Shown here: positions 1-11,950 of the stretch, in pieces
Numbering within the stretch: the stretch's first letter is position 1
Layout of the letters: every line of letters begins with the position of its first letter
Source: Megachile rotundata
Lineage: Eukaryota > Arthropoda > Insecta > Hymenoptera > Megachilidae
Assembly: GCF_050947335.1 (NCBI RefSeq)
Contig: NC_134993.1
Span: 9,982,001-10,046,000 of the forward strand
Reading direction: 5' to 3'
Length of the DNA stretch: 64,000 nt
Notes under the pieces: generated by a model
Told to the model about the DNA's origin: nothing
Database searches by the model: none
The model's input: only the letters and a program-made list of their open reading frames with translations
Translations under genes and position numbers: made by a program

Positions 1-545
1 CAAATACTCACACCCCCAAATTCTCACATTCCCAAATTTTCAAACCCCTAAATTCTCAAATTTATAAATTCCCAAATCCCCAAATCCTCAGATCCCAAAT
101 TCTCAAACTCTCAAATTCTCAAATCTCCAAATTCTCACATCCTCAAATTCTCACATCCTCAAATTCTCAGATCCCCAAATTCTTAGATCCCCAAATACTC
201 ACACCCCCAAATTCTCACATTCCCAAATTTTCAAACCCCTAAATTCTCAAATTTATAAATTCCCAAATCCCCAAATCCTCAGATCCCAAATTCTCAAACC
301 CCCAAATTCTCATATCCCCAAATTCTCAAACCCCCAAATTCTCACATCCCCAAATACTCACATCCCCAAATTCTCAAACCCCCAAATTCTCACATCCCCA
401 AACATTCACACCCCCAAATTCTCAAATCCCCAAACTTTCATTTCCCCAAATTTTCAAACCCCTAAACTCTAAAATTTATAAATTCCCAAATCACCAAATC
501 CTCAGATCCCAAATTCTCAAATCCCCAAATTCTCACATTCTCATA
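1..545. repeat. C-rich-strand minisatellite, 8/16-bp unit (array 1)
   Basis: The array alternates octamers of the type AATTCTCA and CATCCCCA, giving a 16-bp unit (AAATTCTCACATCCCC). It continues off the left edge. A longer block of about 180 bp, from the AAATACTCACACCCCC variant through the TTTATAAATTCCCAAATC interruption, occurs at the start and again near 192, so there is also longer-range duplication. Confidence 0.9.
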
Positions 546-1126
546 CACAAACACAAGTAATCAAGCTCAATATTTTCATCCCTTATTAGGAGCAAATTAA
601 ACGAACGTCATCTTTAAATAAAATAGGTAATCAGCTACTGCTATATTTACGTGTAGCAATTAAACAACGCCGGAATCGTAACAATGGCGTCCGCTGAACA
701 AGCTTCTTTCCGTCGACAATGGAGAAGATAATACTGCAAATTTCTCGAGGAAATTCATCTCCTCTGTCTTCTTCCTTCGGATATTTTCATGTCGGCGCAC
801 AAGTTTCTGTTTAAAAACTCGGACAATTGTTCTTTATTAGATGTGTATACAAGGCTGCGACGACGGACAATGGACGACGTGAATATTGTTTTCAGCGTCG
901 TTTCGAATGGCTACGGTAGAGAGACTGCTCGAAAACCGGATTTTCCTTTAATTACGACTTCTTCAACGCGGATTCCTACGGGAGAGATACTCGAAAACGC
1001 GCGATCCTTCGTTTGATGTTACTACTGTGTCTCCGGTGTATCAACTCTTGTATTTGGGGGACGGATTTAAAATGGGAAAATTTTTCGGATGAAAGTTGTG
1101 GGTTGGTCATCAGACAATTGGAGATG
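546..1126. other. Unique non-coding spacer between opposed minisatellites
   Basis: This is moderately AT-rich unique sequence with a GC-richer centre. A 75-codon open frame at 789-1016 (+) has no recognisable domain, repeats or signal peptide, and I do not call it a gene. Confidence 0.5.
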
Positions 1127-2395
1127 ATTTGAGAATTTAGGGGTTTGAGAATTTGGGGATTTGGGAATTTATAAATTTGGTAATTTTGGGATATGTGAAA
1201 ATTTGAGTATGTGAGAATTTGCATATGTGAGAATTTAGATATGTGAGAATTTGGAGACGTAAGGATTTAGAGATATGTGAGAATTTGCATATGTGGGAAT
1301 TTGGGTATGTGACAATTTGGGGATGTGACAATTTGGTTATGTAAGAATTTGGAGATGTAAGGATTTGGAAATATGTGTGAATTTGCATATGTGAGAATTT
1401 AGATATGTGAGAATTTGGAGACGTAAGGATTTAGAGATATGTGAGAATTTGCATATGTGAGAAATTGGGGATGGAAGAATTTGCATATGTGGGAATTTGG
1501 GTATATGAGAATTTGGATATGCGAAAATTTGGAGACGTAAGGATTTGGAGATATGTGAGAATTTGGATATGTAAGAATTTGAGTATGTGACAATTTGGGG
1601 ATGTGAGAATTTGCATATGTGAGAATTTGGGTATGTGACAATTTGGGGATGTGAGAATTTGGCTATGTGAGAATTTGGGTATGTGACAATTTGGGGATGT
1701 GACACTTTGGCTATGTGAGAATTTGGAAACGTAAGGATTTGGAGATATGTGAGAATTTGGGTATGTGAGAATTTGCATATGTGAGAATTTAGATATGTGA
1801 GAATTTGGAGACGTCAGGATTTAGAGATATGTGAGAATTTGCATATGTGAGAATTTGGGGATGGGAGAATTTGCATATGTGGGAATTTGGGTATGTGACA
1901 ATTTGGGGTCGTGACAATTTGGTTATGTAAGAATTTGGAGTCGTAAGGATTTGGAGATATGTGAGAATTTGGGTATGTGTGAATTTGCATATGTGAGAAT
2001 TTAGATATGTGAGAATTTGGGAATGTGAGAATTTGGGGATATGTGAGAATTTGCATATGTGAGAATTTGGAGACGTCAGGATTTAGAGATATGTGAGAAT
2101 TTGGGGATGGGAGAATTTGCATATGTGGGAATTTGGGTATGTGACAATTTGGGGTCGTGACAATTTGGTTATGTAAGAATTTGGAGTCGTAAGGATTTGG
2201 AGATATGTGAGAATTTGGTGATATGTGAGAATTTGCATATGTGAGAATTTGGATATGTAAGAATTTGAGTATGTAACAATTTGGGGATGTGAGAATTAGC
2301 ATATGTGAGAATTTGAATATGTGACAATTTGAGTACATGACAATTTGCATATGTGACAATTTGGGTATATAAGAACTTAAGTGTTTGAGAATTTG
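1127..2395. repeat. Minisatellite in the opposite orientation to array 1
   Basis: The units are GAGAATTT + GGGTATGT and relatives (GACAATTT, GGGGATGT, GCATATGT), the reverse complement of the array at 1-545. Most steps are 8 or 16 bp, with occasional 10-bp steps (AGAGATATGT). Long minus-strand open frames here (SHISPNPYVSKF-type peptides) are a by-product of the period. A block containing GGAGTCGTAAGG occurs near 1938 and again near 2184. Confidence 0.9.
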
Positions 2396-2420
2396 AAGAT
2401 CTTCGAATTTGACAATTTCA

Positions 2421-2438
2421 CCTAACCTAACCTAACCT
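2421..2438. repeat. Interstitial telomere-like (CCTAA)n
   Basis: Three and a half CCTAA units immediately follow the minisatellite. TTAGG is the telomere repeat of most insects. Confidence 0.8.
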
Positions 2439-3156
2439 CAAATCTCCATCACCCTCTACCATCCCAGAAATATTTCACCGTGAATTACATTTAATTCCCG
2501 CATTTATAACCCTTCCTCCCTGGATCAGAGGCTAACAACCGTATCTCACATTCATATCCTCTTTCGTATAATTCCATTCGCATAAATGAGCCTTTACCGT
2601 GTACCAACGAGTGGACGAAGTTGTTTCCGTATATCCAACGATTTCCGAGATAGATCCTGATTCCGAGCTTTTCTCGGCTCTAATTTGCAATTTTTGCCTC
2701 TTACAAGGCGAGTGTCCGTTTGTAACGGGGCAGCTTTAGCAGCATCGTCGAGATAAAATATTCAGGAAGGTAGCTGTTTCGGTTGAACTTTAACCGGGAA
2801 ACTCGATGCGAACCTGGCTTATGCAACTTCACGTATCGTTGCAGTTAATCATGTATTTTGACTTGCATATAAGTTGCCCGTTAATTAAATCAGTTGGTAA
2901 ATAGGTCGTCCTGACCGTGGTTTGTGGATGCTTTTTAACAACGAAGCTGACGAACTCTTTCGAACTGCAATGTTAATTAAGATACAATCGGTAAGATTTA
3001 TGTTTTCGGATCTTTTGGGGACAAGTTAGATAGTTTGTTGATATCAACTTTCAAATTGTTTGCATATTTTTTAAAGTTGCTTTGGAATCGAATTCGTTAT
3101 CATTAGGGTAATTTTAATGGAGAGTTGGACAATACGAATGGATAGTTCTATAATCT
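2439..3156. other. Unique non-coding sequence
   Basis: The GC-richer half (2500-2900) contains CpGs and no usable open frame. The rest is AT-rich. No gene was recognised. Confidence 0.5.
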
Positions 3157-3665
3157 CCTCAAATCTTCAAATTTTCAAATCCCCAAATTCTCAAACCCTT
3201 AAATTCTCACGTTCCCAAATTATCACATATGCCCAAATTCTCACATTCCTAAATTCTCACATATCCCCAAATTCTCACACTCCCAAATTCTCACATATCC
3301 CAAAATTCTCACATATCCCAAATTCTCACATATCCCAAAATTCTCACATATCCCCAAATTCTCACATCCCTAAATTCTCACATATGCCCAAATTCTCATG
3401 TTCCCAAATTCTCACATATCCCAAAATTCTCACATATCCCCAAAGTTTCACATATCCCAAATTCTCACATATTCCAAAATTCTCACATATCCCCAAAGTT
3501 TCACATATCCCAAAATTCTCACATATCCCCAAATTCTCACATTCCTAAATTCTCACATATGCCCAAATTCTCACATCCCAAACTCTCACATCCCAAAATT
3601 CTCACATCCCCAAAATTCTCAAATCCTCAGCTTCCCAAATACCCAAATCTCCAAATTCCCAAAAC
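3157..3665. repeat. Minisatellite, same family and orientation as array 1
   Basis: The main unit is 18 bp (TCACATATCCCCAAATTC), the same words as array 1 with two extra bases, which breaks the octamer step. Plus-strand open frames at 3117-3548 and 3398-3685 only translate this repeat. Confidence 0.9.
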
Positions 3666-4212
3666 CACAAAAAACCAACCTTTGAAAAAAATTCCAAAAA
3701 AAAGAATTTATCTGAGACAATCACCTATCGTCAATTGATTAAACGTTTCAATATGATTGTGTTGAAAAGATGCTGAGAAGCTTAATTTTGTTCAACAATC
3801 GTTTGAAGATTGAACCGGGGAGGTTTTCACGGCAACAGTTTCTAAATGAAAAGTTTCGAGTGAAAAGGAGACTACTGATTAAGCAAAAAGATGATAATAA
3901 CAATGGTACCGAGTTAATTACGTCAGGAGTAAAGGTTAATAAAGTGTAATCGTGTAAAAGCAAGCTTTATTACTCAGATTTTAATTAAACTGAAATGTCC
4001 ATAAATTGTGCGAGGAATTTTGCTGGTAAGTTTGCGAAACGTGGACGAATATTAAAAAAAACCTTGATTGAAGGAATGTAGGGTCTGCGTATGAAAATAT
4101 GTACATTCGTATTATTTAGTTGATTAGTCAAAGGAAATTTAAATAGACCAGTGGAGAACATTGGAACAATTAACACGAAGGTATTTCTAGCAAAACCAAA
4201 AATGATCTTTAC
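3666..4212. other. Unique AT-rich sequence
   Basis: No gene, array or structured RNA was recognised. Short open frames on the minus strand lack any domain signature. Confidence 0.5.
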
Positions 4213-4988
4213 AAAATACGAAATAATAGATTTTTATTTACTATCTCAGAAAAGACCATGTTATAACTGCATGACACAACTATAATTAAACTTTTTTCCA
4301 AACTTCATTTCGTTGATCTCGTACTTTCTTCAGAACACGAGCACTTTGAATTCCAAATATTTTCCAATTCACATTTTCTTCGTCTCATTATCTGTAAAGT
4401 TCAATTTTCTTCTAATTCACTTTCTCGTACAATTCATTCTCGATAAAGCATTGGTATGTTCACTTTTAGCAACGATTCGTCCGCCACTTTTAGGGCTACA
4501 CGAAAAAGAATTAGGTACTACATCGATATACAAAATGGCCGCGTAGATGACTACGTTACGTCGGCCATGTTCATGTTGCCAGCGCGATTTTCCTAAGAAA
4601 ACGTCGATAAATCTATCTAAATATCTAATAAACGATTTCGGGTTAAACAGATTACAGATACTTTTCCACTTCAAGTACCAGTCTTGACGACGTATCGGTA
4701 TAAGCGATACAAAATTTTCATTCCGAATAAACGAAAAGATTCATCCATCGCTGCAAGAGTCATTCGAATAAAGTAACGTAGAATTTTAAAATGAAATTGT
4801 TAAGTCTTGGTAGTTCTAGCGTTGAGCTATACTGAAAGCTTTTCGTATTGGGGCTTGTAACAAACGGGTTAATAGCGTCGGTAAGCGACTTCGGAAGTCG
4901 CGATTTCTGAAAAGGAAGAGCGATCGTTACTTCGGGGTAAAAGCCTGTCCAGTCTCGTTCCATGATCATTTAAACAGTGTCTATCGAT
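4213..4988. repeat. Dispersed repeat DR1, copy a
   Basis: This block of about 780 bp recurs in the same orientation at 49314-50109 with only a few substitutions and one small indel over most of its length. The shared part starts near AAAATACG and ends at GATGGGGCCTC, after which the flanks differ. No terminal inverted repeat or clear target duplication was seen. The longest frames (minus strand 4417-4674 and 4760-4969) match no family I know. It is most likely a non-autonomous transposable element or a segmental duplication. Confidence 0.85.
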
Positions 4989-5989
4989 GGGGCCTCAACT
5001 TGTAACCTAACCATTTGAACAAAATCTAAAAACATAACCTCTCTCAAGATTAATCTCCTTTAACCTAACCTAACCTCTTCACCTTCAAGATCACTTAATT
5101 TCTACAAACACGATTCACGATTTCTACCAACACGATTCTCAGAGAGGAGTCATTTTGAACACAGTAGATCCGCAACAATCATAAACCTGATTCGTCCGTC
5201 ATAAACCTTACAAAACACTGTTCTTACGAAAACACCGATATCGATTTCTTAGCGCAAGTCGTTCGATACAGGATAAAAACAATCCTCGCCGTTTCGACGG
5301 CAATAACTGAAACTCGCTGCTATCATCGGCAATATTTTATTAGCGTGACAGAGAACCCTGGCAGTGTTTACAGACGCGAAGAAAATGGCGGAGAAAATTG
5401 GCGGAAAAGCACGTAACGCGAATGATAGAAAGTTGCTACGAATTGAAGGTAAATATAAATAGTCGAAATGGTTGTGTTTGTTCGTTTGACGCAGCTATTC
5501 AAGATGAATTTATAGAACAACGATGAGGGTATCTCTGTTGGGAACTTTCGAACCTTCAGTTTCTGTTTGTTCTTCCATGAAACCCTTGTAACGAATCTGT
5601 TTCCGTTTTTGCTTAAAAATTTCGTGTTCTTTTCGCAAATTGAATTACTGAGTTTTCTTAACAAATGAGTTTGATGGAATTTTAGGTAACACTTTTCTTT
5701 TGGTGAAATGTGATGTTTTTTGAAATTATGAGAAAATGAACAGTACTTTTATTTAAACATGTAATATAATTTTATTTATTAAGCAAATTAAAAATTTGTA
5801 AGAGCGTTTTGAACTTAATCTGAACTAGTATTGTTTAGAATTTATATAAGGACATTTTTTAAATGAGTTTCTCAGTGAATGACCTTGAAATGACCTTTAT
5901 GATGGCTCACATACAAGAAATATTAATTAGAATCTTACATTAAAATTGTATATAAAATTTATTCACATTGTTATAAGTAATAGAATATT
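4989..5989. other. Unique sequence with a short CCTAA run
   Basis: TAACCTAACCTAACCTC occurs at 5061-5077. A CpG-containing stretch is at 5100-5450 and AT-rich sequence follows. No gene was recognised. Confidence 0.5.
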
Positions 5990-6990
5990 GAAGATGTGGT
6001 TACTGAATCACCCTGTATAATTAACAATTTAAATTGTAGATGGCAGTAAAATATTTCAATAAACTTTTTTGTATAAAATGTTCTCAATGTAAGAATTTGC
6101 TTAGAACACATAATTAAACAAAATCTGTTCATTTTAAAGTAGATTTTGAAAGAGAGCTAAATCTGTTTTGAACCACCCTGTATAACAAGTTAAATTTATT
6201 ATAATTTGCTGCAATTTGAATTAGTTATTTTTTGTTACAATTTGAAATTACAATTAAAATTGTACATAAAATTTGTTCATACTGAAGATATGGTTATTGA
6301 ATCACCCTGTATAACAATTTAAATTGTAAATAACATACAAATGTTTCAATAACCAAACTTTTATTAAATGTTCTCAATGTGAGAATTTGTACCTAGGACA
6401 CATAACTAAAAAGAATTTGTTCATGCTGATGTAGATCTTGAAAAGCAGCTAAACCTCTTTTGAATCACCCTGTATAATTTGAATTTATTACAATTCAAAT
6501 TTGTTATAATTTACTACAATTTAAAGTGTAATATTCTGAAATAAACGAAGAGTAAACTCCATCAGATATCCTCCAATTTGCTTATCCTGTAGATCTTGAA
6601 AAGGAGGTAAACTTCTTTTGAATCACCCTGTATAATAAGCTGAATTTATTATAATTTCGTGTAATTTGAATTTATTACAATTTATTACAATTTTAAGTGT
6701 GATATTCTGAAATAAACGAAGAGTAAACCACATCAGATATCCTCCAATTTGCTTATCCTGTAGATCTTGAAAAGGAGCCAATCCTCTTTTGAATCACCCT
6801 GTATAATAAGCTGAATTTATTATAATTTCTTGTAATTTGAATTGATTACAATTTATTACAATTTTAAGTGTGATATTCTGAAATAAACGAAGAGTAAACC
6901 ACATCAGATATCCTCCAATTTGCTTATCCTGTAGATCTTGAAAAGGAGCCAATCCTCTTTTGAATCACCCTGTATAATAGGCTATACTTA
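5990..6990. repeat. Tandem repeat of about 171 bp anchored on GAATCACCCTGTATAA
   Basis: The word GAATCACCCTGTATA (or GAACCACC) starts at 6005, 6170, 6299, 6462, 6620, 6791 and 6962. The last two steps are 171 bp and nearly identical. Earlier units are diverged. Each unit also holds a CTGTAGATCTTGAAAAGGAG word. ACCCTGTATA-type words are common in insect repeats; I cannot name the family. Confidence 0.85.
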
Positions 6991-7917
6991 TTACAATTTT
7001 CTGCAATTTGAATTCATTATAATTCATTACAAGCTGAACTGCAACATTCTCTAATAAATAGAGTAAACGACCTCAAATAACCTTCAAACACCCCTAAAAT
7101 GTCCTGATACACTTGAACCTCGGATCGAATAAACCTGTACAATTAACAACCTAACCGTGTACTAAAATCGCGATAGCACGAAATGTAGGAACGAGCGTAA
7201 TCAGCCGTTAAATTCCCAAGAAAATTAATTCAGAGGGTGTCCTTATCGTGCTGCCTGAATGTATCCCGAACAAACAGCCGTCGAATAGGTGGCCATATAG
7301 CCGTACAATGCCTATTTTCCAGGAGATTACGTAACAGGCCATAATTAGATATTTCCAGCGATCTCCATTTAGGAGTGGCGCCAAAGGAGGCCATTAATAA
7401 CGCAGATCCGGCAGAGGGATAATCTGCGAGTGGAATTGGAGGATGGCTACAGGCTTGAAACGCAGCGACCAGTCACCCTTCAGAGATTGAACGGACCCTG
7501 CTGTTGCCTGATGTGGGTCTTCCATTTCGGACAAATTATCGTATGTTCGCCAATCGGCAACAGATTCTGCGAATGTGTCTCCAGCTTTGATCGAGATACG
7601 GGAACCAGGTTCTTACGGATGCGTCACACGTCTGTCACCGACGATACATATTCCACGAAACGTAAACGTGGCTGCCTGCAGCCTTGAGACAATGACACAA
7701 TACTGTCTGTTAGTTTCACACGCAATTATGCCCGTGCATTTCGCTCGCGACTCCACAATTTACAGGGCCATCTAACTAAATCTGCTGGGAGCGTGGACAG
7801 AGTGCGAATATTTAGATTATTGAAGGTTTTATGGGTTTACCTTGGGATTTAAGGATTCATTTAAATTGGGGGCAATTTCATATTAATTTTAATTTTAGTT
7901 TTTTGAGGTCCTTAAAG
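6991..7917. other. Unique sequence, partly GC-rich
   Basis: A CpG-containing island spans about 7130-7790. Overlapping open frames at 7430-7687 and 7575-7775 show no recognisable domain. It could be a conserved intronic element, but nothing in the sequence proves this. Confidence 0.45.
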
Positions 7918-8905
7918 ATATTTGTGGTTAGGTTTATAGATGGAGGTTTCAGGGTTAGGGTAGGTTTAAAAGGCACATCTGAGGTTTCAAGGTTAGGTTA
8001 GGTTTAGAAGGAATATCTGAGGTTTCAAGGTTAGGTTAGGTTTAGAAGCAATATCTGAGGTTTCAAGGTTAGGTTAGGTTTAGAAGGCATATCTGAGGTT
8101 TCAAGGTTAGGTTAGGTTTGAAAGGAATATCTGAGGTTTCAAGGATAGGTTAGGTTTAGAAGGAATATTTGAGGTTTCATGGTTAGGTTAGGTTTAGAAG
8201 GAATATCTGAGGTTTCAAGGTTAGGTTAGGTTTAGAAGGAATATCTGAGGTTTCAAGGTTATGTTTAGAATGCATATCTGAGGTTTCGAGGTTAGGTTAG
8301 GTTTAGCGGACATATATGAGGTTATACTATTTTAGAGTTGTAATTCTAGTTTTGGTTAAATTATGCGGCGTTTCATTTTGAAGATCCTTAAAGATATTTG
8401 TGGTTAGGTTTACAGATGGAGATTTCAAAATTAGGTTAGGTTGGGCAGACATATATGAGGTTATATTATTTTATAGTTTTAATTCTGGTTTTGATTAAAT
8501 TATGGGGCGTTTCATTTTGAAGATTCTTAAAGATATTTGTGGTTACGTTTATAGATGGAGGTTTCAAGGTTAGGTTAGATTTAGAAGGCATATCTGAGAT
8601 TTCAAGGTTAGGTTAGGTTTAGCAGACATGTATGAGGTTATACTATTTTATAGTTTTAATTCTAGTTTTGATTAAATTATGGGGCGTTTCATTTTGAAGA
8701 TCCTTAAAGATATTTGTGGTTAGGTTTACAGATGGAGATTTCAATGTTAGGTCAGGTTTAGAAGGCATATCTGAGATTTCAAGGTTAGGTTAGGTTTAGA
8801 AAACATGTATGAGGTTATACTATTTTATAGTTTTAATTCTAGTTTTGATTAAATTATGGGGCGTTTCGTTTTGAAGATCCTTAAAGATATTTGTGGTGAG
8901 GTTAG
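7918..8905. repeat. TTAGG-rich compound satellite
   Basis: From 7960 to 8310 a unit of about 42 bp repeats: GGTTAGGTTAGGTTTAGAAG followed by a TATCTGAGGTTTCAA word. From 8319 a longer unit follows that adds GAGGTTATACTATTTTATAG and GGGGCGTTTCATTTTGAAGA. Its anchor positions 8319, 8457, 8634 and 8811 give a period of 177 bp in the last steps. Both carry the insect telomere motif TTAGG. Confidence 0.88.
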
Positions 8906-10948
8906 GTTGATTTATATTAGATTGAGTTCGTTGATAGAGATATCAAGCTCAGCTTAGGTTTATAGAAGTAGAAGGTTGTTAGTGACATTTTTATTCAAAG
9001 TATCTCATTCCTCAAGTTCAAACTGTCTATTATTACTGCAATTTTTTATTGATAAATTGTCCAACTGTCTACTAAACCCTGATTACAACAAACCCTAAAA
9101 TAAAAATTAAAAAAGAATATTAAAAAATTTTGAAAGTCGATATTAAGGAAACATGATATTGGGTAGCATGTTGTAATAAGGAACGAGTTAGAAGCTGGTA
9201 CGAATCTTACGTATGCAAATAATCCTCAGTATATTGTACTAATAATGCACCATATGGCAGGCGCTATACGACATTACATCGAGATAATGCGATACGCATG
9301 TAAATTCGGATAATACCTATATCTATACACAATGTAGAAATTCTCAAAGATACAGCTGAATCGTCCGATATTATGGAGATAATAATTCGTGAATTGAATG
9401 GCAAATGTAATATACGAGAATATTGGAACAATAACCGATGAGAATGAACAGCACTACTGCAGAATTAGCTCGATAACCGGGGAGAATATTGCATGTGACT
9501 AAATGGGGTTTGAAGAGTTTGAGAAAGGGAAGAATTTAAAGAGGACAAAATGGAGGGCGAATGAACGGAACAATAGAGAGAAATAAAATTGCTTTGAAAT
9601 TTATCAAAAGGTAATTTTATTAAAATGCACGTCGAAATGTTGTAGCTGAAATTTACAAATCGACAGTAAATCATTTTGCAAAATAGTGTGATACGGTAAC
9701 AAATAAGTGTCAAATATTAATGTGAATAACTGTATACGTGCATATAGGGTGATTCTAAATGCGCTCTAAATTACTCGTGAAGTATTAAAAAATAGTTGTA
9801 ACAAAAGTAACGCGATACGAAGCGTTGTAATAATCAGTATCGCCATTTGACCTTCCCGCGACACGTAGGTCTTTTGGTAGTAACAACCACAGTTTAATGA
9901 CGCAGTTAGAAAGAGTATCAAACGCTAAATAAAAAAGTATTAAGGCACACAGTTCCGAAAATGAATAATTACCGATATCAGTGTTAAGCTTCGGTCCAAC
10001 CGCGTTTTAAAACGGTCCAAAGTTCAAACCGTAAAATAATGACCGAAATCAGTTTAAAACCGTCGAAAGCAACAAATACGAACAGTGTCCGTATTAACGA
10101 AAGTATGCAAATCTTCAATGGCCCCATCGAAAAATAATTATCGACGCGACAATTCACGGCGACGGTTTAAAGGAACAACCCCCGGTTTCATCGATACGTC
10201 GTCCATTTTCTCTAATTGCACGCCGTTTGAATATTTATGCGCCGTCTCTACTTACGGACGACAAAACAAGTATTCCGCAAGAAATAGGAAGTATCCAAAT
10301 ATTAACGTCAGCGGCGTGACATAACGTAACTCGATATGTAATTACAAGGCAAGAGATTAATCCTCTCATCCGGCGAAACACGTGGTGGGCCGGTCCTTTA
10401 ATAATTCACAATTCGCCGAGGACACGCATCCTCTGATGCAACGTATCATTCTCGTGTCACGAGTTTATTAAGTGTATTAAGCACGGGTCCTCTATCCGTT
10501 GACCCGGATAATGCACGTATCCACAATGCACGCTATTTAACGAGCGCATAATAAGCGAACGCGCGGAGCTTTCTGTTTCGCACGCTGCGTCACGTGCTCG
10601 ATATTTGTTCTCCTCTAATAAAGCCGCGTCCCGGATAAAACCGGAGGATCAACCTAGGGAAAGCCTTTGGGGATCGAGAAAAGTTTCTCCGAGGGATGAT
10701 CGTGGCTGGAATTCGCGAGTTGCGACGCGACTTCCGATTCGTTCGTATCTTTCAATCGTAATTGTCGGGATCCTGTTTGCCGATCTGAGTTTACTTTAAG
10801 CCGTTGATAAAGGCGGATGGGAGATGAAATGGCCGATCGTGGACCGGAATTTTATCGGCTTCCATGGCGGAACCGAGTTATCGTCTGCCAAATTGAGACG
10901 ATTCAATTGTAAGTTCACGAAAGGTAAATGTACCCATTACGAATCCCT
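8906..10948. other. Unique sequence with a CpG-rich island at about 10070-10900
   Basis: 8906-10060 is AT-rich, with a degenerate inverse copy of the GAATCACCCTGTATA word near 9744. From about 10070 to 10900 the base composition changes to GC-rich with many CpGs. Short open frames at 10085-10324 and 10605-10799 have no domain I recognise and no exon-like splice context that fits the receptor. It is a candidate regulatory island only. Confidence 0.45.
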
Positions 10949-11950
10949 CCATTAAGGTTATAATATTTATTTATTTAGCAAAGTTTCATATTCTCCTACT
11001 AGTTAAATTCCTGTCAAAAAATGTTTATTGTCTCAAATGGAAAGGAAAGAAACGTTTGGTTAGATTAGGTTTGGTTATGTTAAGTTATGGACTTTGTCCA
11101 TTAAGGTTGTAATACTTATTCATTTAGCAAAGCTTGATATTCTCCTACTAGTTAAATTCCTGTCAAAAAATGTTTATTGTCTTAAATGAAAAGGAAAGAA
11201 ACGTTTGGTTAAATTAGGTTTGGTTTTGTTAGGTTGTGGACTTTTTCCATTAAGGTTGTAATACTTATTCATTTAGCAAAGTTTGATATTCTCCTACTAG
11301 TTAAATTCCCGTCAAAAAATATTTATTGTCTCAAATGGGAAGGAAAGAAACATTTGGTTAAATTAGGTTTGGTTATGTTAAGTTATGGACTCTCTCCATT
11401 AAGGTTATAATACTTATTCATTTAGCAAAGCTTGATATTCTCCTACTAGGTAAATTCCCGTCAAAAAATATTTATTGTCTCAAATGGAAAGGAAAGAAAC
11501 ATTTGGTTAAATTAGGTTTCGTTATGTTAAATTATGGAGTCTGTTCATCATGCTTATAATACTTATTCATTTAACGAAGCTTGATACTCTCCTACTAGTT
11601 AAATTCCCGTCAAAAAATATTTATTGTCTCAAATGGAAAGGAAAGAAATGTTTGGTTAGATTAGGTTTCGTTATGTTAAATTATGGACTCTGTTCATCAT
11701 GCTTATAATACTTATTCATTTAACGAAGCTTGATACTCTCCTACTAGTTAAATTCCCGTCAAAAAATATTTATTGTCTTAAATGGAAAGGAAAGAAACAT
11801 TTGGTTAAATTAGGTTTCGTTATGTTAAATTATGGACTCTGTCCATCAAGCTTATAATACTTATTCATTTAGCAAAGCTTGATATTCTCCTACTAGGTAA
11901 ATTCCCGTCAAAAAATATTTATTGTCTCAAATGGGAAGGAAAGAAACATA
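10949..11950. repeat. 149-bp satellite, six full copies and a partial seventh
   Basis: The CCATTAAGG/TCATCATGC start point falls at 10949, 11098, 11247, 11396, 11545, 11694 and 11843, exactly 149 bp each time. The unit carries CTCCTACTAGTTAAATTCC, AAAATATTTATTGTCTCAAA and a TTAGGTTTGGTTATGTTAAG tail. Copies differ by a few substitutions and no indels change the period. Confidence 0.95.

Noticed and set aside
1337..2359. Long minus-strand open frames with SHISPNPYVSKF-type repeats
   Set aside because: They are translations of the 8/16-bp minisatellite; period times three gives an apparent protein repeat. No domain, no start context.
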